This document shows, piece by piece, positions 19,297 to 28,300 of a stretch of DNA of 64,000 nt (within the stretch, counting starts at the first letter, position 1; every line of letters starts with the position of its first letter). The translations under genes and the position numbers were made by a program. Location of the stretch: NCBI RefSeq assembly GCF_012844305.1, contig NZ_JABANE010000014.1:1-64000 (forward strand), read 5' to 3'. The notes beneath the pieces were generated by a model. That model was given only the letters and a program-made list of their open reading frames with translations. It ran no database searches and was not told the DNA's origin. The stretch is from Flammeovirga aprica JL-4. GTDB taxonomy: Bacteria; Bacteroidota; Bacteroidia; Cytophagales; Flammeovirgaceae.

Positions 19297-19798
19297 ACTT
19301 ATACAGTTAGACAAATAGACAAGTACTTTCCTACTCTATAATTCTTCCTGATGCAATGAAAAATAAGGGCTTGTTCCATTTAACACTCTTATTGAAAAAT
19401 AGGCTTCAGAACAATTACATATTAGAAAAGTACAATTCAGCAAATCCATTTAAAATTTCATTGCTTACGCAAAATAGCTACTTAATTATTTAAGACAAAA
19501 TGATATTTTTTTAGTTTTATTAAATTTTATTCAAATATATACATGCAAATAACACCTTACATAGTAAAGAGCACAACTTTAACAACAGCATATTTTATAT
19601 TTAAAAGTCGATTAATCAGCATTATATTTTATTAATAAATGTTTTTACAACATTTAAATACTTTTTAACACTATGTTAATGTTTAACAAATTCCTTTGTT
19701 TTTGTTGAAAATAGACAGAAATATTACATTGCACACAACACAAAAAATAAAAATCATTTTTAGCGAAAAAACACAAATTTAGAATCATTTGCATTTTT
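19297..19798. other. Long susC 5' region
   Basis: About 500 bp of AT-rich DNA with no gene. A minus-strand TATATTTG (complement of 19532-19539) fits the TAnnTTTG -7 box, but I see no good -33 box. The susC leader could therefore be about 235 nt. No riboswitch is recognisable. Confidence 0.3.
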
Positions 19799-19816
19799 CA
19801 ATCGGTTGCGCCGATT
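19799..19816. promoter_or_regulatory. Candidate LacI-family operator between susC and the regulator gene
   Basis: CAATCGGTTGCGC (19799-19811) matches one arm of the amylase-upstream site at 11 of 13 bases, with both differences being transitions. The arms AATCGG and CCGATT (19800-19805, 19811-19816) also form a perfect inverted repeat with a 5-nt spacer. It lies 100 bp upstream of the lacI-type gene start. Confidence 0.5.
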
Positions 19817-19915
19817 AAACCTTTTTTTACGATTAGAATAGGTCGTTTCATAGTTATTCTATATCTTTTCAAAAAACAGTACAATTTTGAACGAAATCAA
19901 CGATAAAATTTAAGT

Positions 19916-20947
19916 ATGAGAAAAGGGCAATACACGATGCAAGACATCGCCAATGAACTTGGTATTTCCAAATCTACTGTTTCGAGAGCTCTAAAAAACC
20001 ACCCAGATATCAGTCAAGATACAAAAGATGCTGTACACAAACTTGCAAAGGAAAAAGATTATCAACCTAACTCCTTAGCATTGAGCTTAAGGCATAACAA
20101 ATCTTTTGTACTGGGTATCATTGTTCCTGAAATAGTCCATGACTTTTTTGCTAACGTAATTTCCGGGGTTCAGAAAGTAGCTTATAATGAAGGGTACAAT
20201 GTTATGATCTGTATTTCTAATGAATCAACAGAACAGGAAATTGTAGATACAAAAGCTATGTTCTCTAGCAGAGTAGATGGATTACTTATCTCAAGAACCA
20301 AAGAGTCTAACGATTTATCTCATTTAAAAAGCATTGTCAACAAAGGAGTACCTTTGGTTATGTTTGACCGAGTATCAGAAGAACTTGATGTAAGCAAAGT
20401 AATCACTGACGATTTCCAAGGGGCTTATATGGCCACAGAACACCTTATTAAACAAGGATGTAAAAACATTATTCACTTAAGCGGTCCTGATAACCTTGCT
20501 ATTGGTAAAAATAGAAAAAATGGATACCTGGCAGCATTGAAGGATTACGAAATTGAAGTGGATGAAAATTTAATCATTTCTTGTCCAAAAGGAGACCTTG
20601 AGGAAGGCAAGTCAACCATGTTTGACATCATTGAGAAGAAAATAGAATTTGACGCAGTATTTGCAAATAATGATGTAACGGCTATCGGGGCCATGAATGC
20701 CGCCAAAGAAAAAGGGCTTTCGGTTCCACAAGATGTTTCAGTGATCGGTTTTGGAGACTGGCGCTTATCACAATTATTAGATCCACCATTATCTTCTATC
20801 GAACAATCAGGGATAGATATCGGTATTACTGCCGCGAATCTATTGCTTGAACAAATTCGAGCTGAGGAAAAAGATGAAGAATTCAAACCAAGAACTGAGG
20901 TTGTAGAAAGTCATCTTATTAAAAGAGGGTCAAGTATTCACGTTTAA
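19916..20947 (+). CDS. LacI-family transcriptional regulator of the alpha-glucan locus
   Basis: The 343-residue protein starts with the LacI helix-turn-helix (YTMQDIANELGISKSTVSRAL, with residues 5-25, then the hinge helix YQPNSLALSLR). A periplasmic-binding-protein-like sensor domain follows with FGDWRLSQLLDPPLSSIEQ near the end. It is divergent from susC. Likely ligands are maltose or maltodextrins. Candidate operators lie in front of its own gene and the amylase gene, which suggests autoregulation plus control of the locus. This differs from the SusR and hybrid two-component control common in gut Bacteroides. Confidence 0.93.
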   Translation: MRKGQYTMQDIANELGISKSTVSRALKNHPDISQDTKDAVHKLAKEKDYQPNSLALSLRHNKSFVLGIIVPEIVHDFFANVISGVQKVAYNEGYNVMICISNESTEQEIVDTKAMFSSRVDGLLISRTKESNDLSHLKSIVNKGVPLVMFDRVSEELDVSKVITDDFQGAYMATEHLIKQGCKNIIHLSGPDNLAIGKNRKNGYLAALKDYEIEVDENLIISCPKGDLEEGKSTMFDIIEKKIEFDAVFANNDVTAIGAMNAAKEKGLSVPQDVSVIGFGDWRLSQLLDPPLSSIEQSGIDIGITAANLLLEQIRAEEKDEEFKPRTEVVESHLIKRGSSIHV

Positions 20948-21048
20948 GAATCTTATCAGAAACAAGAAGGAGTAATTGAAAGTTCTTCACGATTTTTAAT
21001 TCTTTTTCATTGTTATGGTACTTATAAATAAGAGAGATTTATCTTTTC

Positions 21049-21082
21049 AAAAAACGAGTTGTCAAAAAACAGCTCGTTTTTT
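21049..21082 (+). terminator. Terminator after the LacI gene
   Basis: Stem of 14 bp with one T-G pair (AAAAAACGAGTTGT at 21049-21062 paired with ACAGCTCGTTTTTT ending at 21082) and a T run, about 100 bp beyond the LacI stop. Confidence 0.8.
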
Positions 21083-21304
21083 GCTTATTGGGGGTTAGAA
21101 TTTATATTTTTATGATCATAATACTGTTGTAAAAAAAAGCAGTCAGTTGAGGTTATCATATCAACCATCACTTTCTACTTTTTAAGAGCATATTTGGAAT
21201 ATATATTTTACAAGAAAAATTCTCCATTTTAAGTTGTGATTAAATTAATCAACTCACGTTCTAAAAGGGCGAATTTTACTAAAAGAGATGTTTCAATCAT
21301 GTTC

Positions 21305-21467
21305 TAAGTACAAAGTCAAAAATAAATTATAGTTAACTCTAATTTATTTTTTGTGAGTACAACGCTAAAAAAACGTATTAATAGTGGTTCTATTGAAAGT
21401 TTTTTGAAGGAAGTAATCGCAAAATAATAAGTAGAATTAATATTAGATAATTTTGAATTTGTACTTA
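21305..21467 (+). mobile_element. Inverted-repeat element A (MITE-like, 163 bp)
   Basis: The element runs from TAAGTACAAAGTCAAAA to TTTGAATTTGTACTTA. Its ends are imperfect inverted repeats over about 50 bp, and TA dinucleotides flank AGTAC...GTACT, as expected for a TA target duplication of the IS630/Tc1-mariner type. A copy about 90% identical lies in opposite orientation at 40942-41104. It carries no ORF. It ends 35 bp upstream of the propeller-phosphatase gene and has TAATTTTG (21448-21455) pointing toward that gene. Confidence 0.75.
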
Positions 21468-21502
21468 AATAAAACATTTTACTCTTTTATCACTGCACTC
21501 TA

Positions 21503-24500
21503 ATGACAAAAGCACTTCTATATATAGCTGTCTTATTCATAGTTTTTCAAGCGAATGCCCAACAATATAATATTACTAAGTTCACGATTAATAATGGACT
21601 GGTTCAAAACAATTGTGTTGCATTACAGCCAGGAAAATATGGAAGTATTATTATCGGTACAATTGAAGGAGGTATAAATATCAACAACAGTCAATCATTC
21701 TACACGATTGATTCTAAGAAAGGCCTTTCCAATAATTTCATTTTTGATTTTGCCAATGATGAAAATAAAAATGTGTGGGTGGCTACTGCCAATGGTGTGA
21801 ATTTGCTATCAGATCGTAAAGTCAGTAATTTTCTCATTAATGACAGCATTCCTTTTGGCGTAAGAAACATTGATTATAATATTAAAAACAAAGAAGTATG
21901 GGGAATCACCACTTCTTTTGACTTATTTCTGCTAAATCCAAAATTCAATAAAAAAACATTTCATTACCCTTTACGAAAAAACACTAAGTATTCATGCATA
22001 TCCACAGACACATTGGGCAATATGTGGATCGGCACTATAAAAGAAGGAGTTTTGATTGTGAAGGATGAAAAGGTAAAACGACATATCCGACTACCGGGCA
22101 ATATTAAAACGATTCAACACCTTAAAAATGACAAGGTAGCTATTGGTACAGATAATGGTGTATGGATTCTGCATAATGATCAGAATAAACCACCCGTTCG
22201 AATTTTAAATAGAAAAAAAATTCTTTCTTTATTCGAAAGTAAAGACGGAATGTTATGGGTAGGCACAAGAAATAATGGTGCTTATGTTTTTCAAGATGAA
22301 AAAGAAATTCGTCACCTGAACTATAAAAACGGGCTTGACAGACATATCAACAGTATTTGTGAAGATGAGGAACACGGTATATGGTTTGCAACTCCAAACG
22401 GACTCTTCCGATTGAATAACGATATTTATACTTTCTTTGGAAAAGGTGTAAAAATCAACGGAAAAGTGCTTGATACTTACCAATGGAAAAACAACACATT
22501 ATTTGTAGGCACTGAAAATGAGATCATTCTATTAAAAGATGAAAAATTCAGTAAGAAAATCGAACTGCCTGTTTCAGTTAGGTATTTGAATATGATTGAG
22601 AACTTTGAAGATCACCTTATTATTGGTACTGACAAAGGTGTTTTTCGATATTCAAATAATCAATGGGTAAAACTTACTGATCCCTCACACGAAGAATTTT
22701 TAAATAGTCCCACCTCCTTTTTCAAAAAAAATGGAAAGCTCTATGCTGTTTTAATCAATCATATTTTTGAAGTAACAGATTCTTCACTGGAATATGTAAA
22801 AGATTACTCCAAAGATTTAAGAAGTTCGAGAGTCTCAAAAATTGTAATTTCACCTAAGGACTCTACTTTATGGCTAGGTACTAGAGGAAGAGGTTTGATT
22901 CATATTAATAATGATTTTGAAATCATCAACACCTTCCAACCCAACAATAAATCACTGCCCTCCAATTATGTGAACGATCTGGTTTTTGACCAACTTAACA
23001 ACCTATGGATTGGCACTACTGGCAGTGGGCTCTGCAAACTTCATGAAGGGGCTGATATGGCCATTTCATTTCAAGATGAAAAACTATCCTCTACTAATAT
23101 TTACTCCGTTGAGGTAGATAAAAAAGGAAATATATGGGCCGGAAGTAATAATGGCATCAATCATTTGGTGGGCTTGAATAATGATATTGTAAAGGTAGAA
23201 AAATATGGCACTGCAGAAGGTTTTAATTCATTGTCTTATACTAAAAGCAGTGCTTCAAAAGATAAAAATGGCAATTTGTGGTTTGGTACTGACAACGGCG
23301 TCGTGAAAATCAACCCGATTAAAAGTGTGTACAGTATGGTGCCTCCGGTAATTGTTTTTGAGGAACTGCAAATGTTTTCTGAGTATTTCCCTTGGGAAGA
23401 TTACAGTGATGGTCTTGACAAGGAAACTCAACTTCCCATAAACCTTCAATTACCGAGTAATTACAATCACATTACCATCAATTTTGTAGGTATTTCTATG
23501 AATGTACCTTCAAAAATCCGCTACAAATGGAAACTGATTGGTTATGAGGAATATTACCATCCTCTTACAGAAAATAGTCAAGCTATCTATTCCAATCTTC
23601 CCCCGGGTGATTATATTTTCAGCCTTCAAGCTGTAAATGCCAGAGGAATTGCCTCCCCTATCAATGAGCAATTCCAGTTTACTATCGAAAAGAAGTTCTT
23701 CCAGAAAAGAAGTGTAAGAGCCATTATCACAATACTTATTATTGTCTTTATCTTCTATCTTTTCTACTCTTCTTTAAGGAAAGAAAGAATTAAGAAGGAA
23801 ACGCTTCAACAAAAGGTGGATGAAAGAACACAGGAATTCAGAAACGAAAGAGAGAAAGTTGAAAAGGCGAAAAATGAAATTGAAAAGAAGAGTAATCAAT
23901 TAAGGGAAATCAATGACAGAATGCAAGGCAGTATTAAATATGCTGCCAATATCCAAGATGCGATTATCAGTTGTGACGGTACATTCCCTAAACTTTTCCC
24001 GAAATCATTCAACCTAAGTATCACCAAAAGTGAAGTAACAGGAGACTTTATATGGATCAGAGAAAATTCAAAATACATTTTTCTTCTATTGATTGACTGT
24101 ACCAATCATGGTGTGCCTGCCGCTTTTATTTCTATTGTAGGAAATCAGCTACTGGACGAACTGGTAAGGGACAATCCAAATATCAGAAGTGCAGATTTAT
24201 TGACCAAATTGGACCAAAACCTTAAAATCGCTTTAAAAATTCATGAAAATAATGAAATCAGTGATGGTATGGACGTTGCGGTTTGTAGATTTGAAAAAGG
24301 AACAAGAAACTTGAATTTTGCTGGCGCTAGAAGACCCCTTATCATTATTGAAAATGGAGAACTGAAAACCATCAAAAGCAACTTCTGCAGTATCGGTATT
24401 ATTTTTAACGATGTAAAACCTGAATTTGACAACTTTGACTTTGAATTGAGTGAAGATGCCATCCTTTATTTATTTTCTGATGGTTTTTCTAGTCAATTTA

Positions 24501-24736
24501 ATGCCAAGGGTGAAAAATTTAAAAAGGTACAGTTTAAAAATTTACTTTTTGAGTTATCTTCGCTTCCGTTTACAGAACAATGTAACACACTTTATTCAAC
24601 CTTCCATAAGTGGAAAGAAGGTATTGAACAAGGGGATGATATGATGGTAGTTGGATTCAAATATGAAACAAATTATGCTGAAAGCAAAAGGGATCACAAA
24701 ATCATACGGGAAACTGAACGTATTGAAGGAGATTGA
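21503..24736 (+). CDS. Beta-propeller sensor with Y_Y_Y domain fused to a SpoIIE/PP2C-type phosphatase
   Basis: The 1077-residue protein has a signal peptide (residues 1-20). About 600 residues of two-component-regulator propeller repeats follow (recurring NxWxGTxxxG units such as NMWIGTIKEG and NLWIGTTGSG). A Y_Y_Y Ig-like domain (near 650-730), one membrane span (about 738-758) and a coiled coil (about 765-815) come next. The cytosolic SpoIIE phosphatase keeps its metal-binding motifs: IDCTNHGVPAAF (near 862), SDGMDVAV, FSDGF and DDMMVVG. It should sense a periplasmic ligand and dephosphorylate a cytosolic partner, typically an anti-sigma-antagonist. No such partner is adjacent. Its 3' end overlaps the next gene by 62 bp. 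Confidence 0.9.
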   Translation: MTKALLYIAVLFIVFQANAQQYNITKFTINNGLVQNNCVALQPGKYGSIIIGTIEGGININNSQSFYTIDSKKGLSNNFIFDFANDENKNVWVATANGVNLLSDRKVSNFLINDSIPFGVRNIDYNIKNKEVWGITTSFDLFLLNPKFNKKTFHYPLRKNTKYSCISTDTLGNMWIGTIKEGVLIVKDEKVKRHIRLPGNIKTIQHLKNDKVAIGTDNGVWILHNDQNKPPVRILNRKKILSLFESKDGMLWVGTRNNGAYVFQDEKEIRHLNYKNGLDRHINSICEDEEHGIWFATPNGLFRLNNDIYTFFGKGVKINGKVLDTYQWKNNTLFVGTENEIILLKDEKFSKKIELPVSVRYLNMIENFEDHLIIGTDKGVFRYSNNQWVKLTDPSHEEFLNSPTSFFKKNGKLYAVLINHIFEVTDSSLEYVKDYSKDLRSSRVSKIVISPKDSTLWLGTRGRGLIHINNDFEIINTFQPNNKSLPSNYVNDLVFDQLNNLWIGTTGSGLCKLHEGADMAISFQDEKLSSTNIYSVEVDKKGNIWAGSNNGINHLVGLNNDIVKVEKYGTAEGFNSLSYTKSSASKDKNGNLWFGTDNGVVKINPIKSVYSMVPPVIVFEELQMFSEYFPWEDYSDGLDKETQLPINLQLPSNYNHITINFVGISMNVPSKIRYKWKLIGYEEYYHPLTENSQAIYSNLPPGDYIFSLQAVNARGIASPINEQFQFTIEKKFFQKRSVRAIITILIIVFIFYLFYSSLRKERIKKETLQQKVDERTQEFRNEREKVEKAKNEIEKKSNQLREINDRMQGSIKYAANIQDAIISCDGTFPKLFPKSFNLSITKSEVTGDFIWIRENSKYIFLLLIDCTNHGVPAAFISIVGNQLLDELVRDNPNIRSADLLTKLDQNLKIALKIHENNEISDGMDVAVCRFEKGTRNLNFAGARRPLIIIENGELKTIKSNFCSIGIIFNDVKPEFDNFDFELSEDAILYLFSDGFSSQFNAKGEKFKKVQFKNLLFELSSLPFTEQCNTLYSTFHKWKEGIEQGDDMMVVGFKYETNYAESKRDHKIIRETERIEGD

Positions 24737-25343
24737 CCTAGAGATAAAACAAAATGAAATAGTATCCATTATGGGTGCTTCGGGTGCTGGAAAAAGTACT
24801 TTATTACAAATATTGGGTACATTGGATTTTCCAAACACGGGCAAAGTGTGGATCAATAATACTGAAGTTACTTCTTTGTATGGTGATGACTTGGCCAAAT
24901 TCAGAAATAATAAGATAGGATTTGTATTTCAATTCCATAACTTGTTGCCTGAATTTACGGCACTTGAAAATGTATGCATGCCTGCTCTTATTGCTGGTAA
25001 AACAATGGATGAAGTGGAAGGCAAGGCCAAGGAACTTATGAAAAAGCTTAACATTGGCAATAGATACAATCACAAACCCACTGAAATGTCAGGTGGTGAG
25101 CAACAAAGATGTGCCATAGCTAGAGCATTGATCAACGACCCTCTGATTATTTTTGCAGATGAACCAAGTGGTAATCTTGATTCAAACAATGCCGAAGAAC
25201 TTCATAAATTATTTATTGACTTAAGAGACACAATGAACCAAACTTTTGTGATTGTGACTCATAATCATCAATTGGCAAAAATGGCCGACAGACAGTTATG
25301 GATCAGTGATGGCACAATGAACTTAGATGAATCTACACTATAA
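24675..25343 (+). CDS. LolD/MacB-type ABC transporter ATP-binding protein
   Basis: About 222 residues with all ABC ATPase motifs: Walker [11 protein letters not shown]-loop [10 protein letters not shown], signature [15 protein letters not shown], Walker [14 protein letters not shown] and H-loop THNHQ. The family profile is that of lipoprotein-releasing LolD and MacB. The start is chosen at ATG 24675 ([11 protein letters not shown], the usual LolD beginning); an ATG at 24663 is possible. Either way the gene starts inside the end of the phosphatase gene. No LolC/LolE or MacB permease is next to it. Instead a giant AsmA-like protein follows after 8 bp. Confidence 0.92.
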   Translation: MLKAKGITKSYGKLNVLKEIDLEIKQNEIVSIMGASGAGKSTLLQILGTLDFPNTGKVWINNTEVTSLYGDDLAKFRNNKIGFVFQFHNLLPEFTALENVCMPALIAGKTMDEVEGKAKELMKKLNIGNRYNHKPTEMSGGEQQRCAIARALINDPLIIFADEPSGNLDSNNAEELHKLFIDLRDTMNQTFVIVTHNHQLAKMADRQLWISDGTMNLDESTL

Positions 25344-25351
25344 AGCTGTAA

Positions 25352-28300
25352 ATGAGCACTGATGACAATGCAAATAATAAAACTGAGGACCAAGAGGAAG
25401 TAAAAAAGAAAGTCCGCAAGAAAAGAAGTCTAGCAAGGCGGCTGACCAATCTTTTTATAGCGTTTCTGATCACTTTTGTAACGTTGTTTCTCAGTCTCAT
25501 TGTCAGTATACATATCATATTACAGTATTATCCAGATGAATTTGTCGGGGTAGCCATCAAAGAGAGTGTTTCAAGGGGTACAAAACAGAAATATGCTCTA
25601 GATTATGATAAAATTAATGTAAAGCTTATTTCTGGATGGTCGATTCATGATTTTCTTTCCAGTGGTTCTATTACGCTGATCAACCCAAGTTTCCTGCCCG
25701 ACAGTTCTTTCGTGGCATATAATGACAGTATTCCTTTTGGTGAAAAAAAGAACCTTGTCAAGATCAATCTTAGAAAATTTGAATTACAAAATTTTTCTAT
25801 ATTAAGAGCTGTTTTTCAAAAGGAAATTTACATTGGCAATATCCTCTTAGATTCGGCAGATATTGAAATTCATAAACATAAAATTGTCGGTCAAAGCAAA
25901 AAGGAGTCTTTTGGAAACAGAACGCTGACAGAAACGCTCAACAGTTTATTTTACCAGAATAAAGAACATCTCAGAAGATATAGAGTAGGCAACATAAAAA
26001 CTGTCAACTCTTCTTTGAATCTTTTTGATCATACACAAAAGATCAAACAGCAAGTCACACTGAATGAGATATCAACCACCCTGAAAGATATTTACCTCGA
26101 TTCACTCACCTTAGAACAGAAAATTTTACCTGTTCATATTGGTGACCTGGAATGTAATACCCGAAATATAAAATTAGAACTTAAGAACTCTCCTTTTGGT
26201 ATCAGTTTAGGTAAGTTGGATTTCTCCTCCGTTGATAGTTCCCTGCTGATTTTCAACACATCGATATATAGAATTAATGAAGGTGTTGGAGAAAAAATCC
26301 CTATCAACAATGCTACAATCCCACTGCTATCTCTTGAAGGTATAGATATTGACCGCTTCCTTTTTGACAGCAGTATTTACATCAATAAGTTCTCTATTGT
26401 AAAACCTCAGGTTGAGCTGAAATTTCATGCAGATGCTCGAAAAAAGAAAAAAATCACACCTAAAAAGCCTCAACTTCCAAAATTCTTAAGAGATATTTTC
26501 ATCAAAGAGTTTCATCTTGAAAGTGCTAAGATACCTTTTGAGACCAATAAATTAGGCAAAAGACAAATCAATGACATCTCTATTAACCTTGATGATATTG
26601 TTATTAATAATAAAATATTAAAGCAGAAAATTCCTGTTGATTACAATTTCTTTGATATAAAGCTTAAATACCAGAGATGGAATTTCAACAATAAACATTA
26701 CGCCAAAGTTGGAGGACTTTATTATCATTCAAAATGGCAAAAGCTTTACTTGTATTCTCCTGCTTACAAGCCTATCAAAAGTGTTCCTGACTCCACTTCT
26801 CAGACTTACATTAGTGCTCAAGCGAAGAGAATCACATTAAATAGAGTGGATTATAATTTCTTTCTTCAAAACCCGCTGGACTCCCTTTTTGCTTACAACC
26901 ACCTACTCATCGATGATTTAAAGTCTGAAATATGGCTCCCTACACATCCTGTTGAAAAGGTGAAGAAAGAAAAAAAGAAGCAGAAAAATATAACTGTGGC
27001 ACTCAACTCTATGCTTCTTAAAAATGGGAGTGTAAAAGTAAATATCCCTAAGGAAAACGAATATCAGGAGCAACTTACTATTCAAGACATAGAATTGGAT
27101 ATCGATACCTTAAAACTCCCTCTTCAAAATCCTAAATACTTTGATCTTTATAAAGCCAATGTGGACTTCAAGGATATTGATTTGCCACAAATCAGTAATT
27201 ATGATTTCCTGATAGAAGAAATGGCTTTTACCACTAATGACAGTGCTCTTGCCATCGCAGGCTTAAATATATCTACTGTTGACTCTACTCAAGCGCCACT
27301 GAATATAGAAAGCTACATTCAAGGAATACACTTCAGTGAGGTTTCATGGCGTAAGTATTTGTTTTCTGATTCACTTATTATCGATAATATCTTCATAGAT
27401 ATCCCAAGTTCTGACATTGAAATACCACTTAAAGAAGCTATTTCCTCTGCTCACTCGATTACGAAAGATAGTATCAATAAAGCATCACCTAAAAAAGGAG
27501 TTCCATTTAAATACCTTTTAGTCCATGATTTTCACCTGAGAAAAGGACCACTTTCTGTCACTAAAGAAAACTTGGGTCTTTTAGGAAGAAGTGAAAGCAT
27601 GGGTGTAGATATTGTAGATTTTTCATTGGAAGAGAAAAAAATTGACTGGGAGGATATTTATTTTGTAGTGGAAGACATTTACGCCCCTATCCGATCTATC
27701 AATCACAAGTCTTCTATTGATAAAATTAGTCTTAATGTAGAGAAACAATCACTGAAGATTCAAGGTGTTTCCCTCGCCCCTACTGAACAAAACAACAATA
27801 TGTTTATCAAAACTTTGACAGGTATAAACAACGTTGACATTGAAGGGCTTGACCTGAGGATGCTGAAAGACATCCAACAATTAAACGCTGACAACATCAA
27901 CCTTAATGGCGTTAGAGGTGTGTTTGCCGTTGATGAAAGATTCAAACCTGAAGGAGATACTACTTCTACTAAAGAAAAAATACAAAAAGAGTTTTTGAAG
28001 TATCTAGGCATCGAAAACATAAAACTAGAGCTTGATGACTTTGCGATGCTGCACACTGATAATAAAGGACAGGAAAGTTATCTCACATTTTTTGGTGGAG
28101 AATTGAATGTCAACCAATTAAGATCTCAGACATCTTCTACTAAATATATTGGGAAAATCAGACCAAATCATATCTACATGAAAATGAAGGGACTACAATT
28201 TGAAAGAGATGCATCCCCCTATGTCGTTTCTTCCAGCGAACTTGTAGTTGATTCTGGAGGTGACTCTATTATGATTTCAGAAGCTAATATTCTCCCTAAA

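Noticed and set aside
19461..19472. TTGC-TTAC-GCAA inverted repeat as a susC operator
   Set aside because: The arms are only 4 bp and the sequence does not match the other two LacI-type sites.
24651..24662. TTG start for the LolD-like gene
   Set aside because: It would lengthen the overlap with the phosphatase gene; the ATG at 24675 gives the standard LolD beginning.
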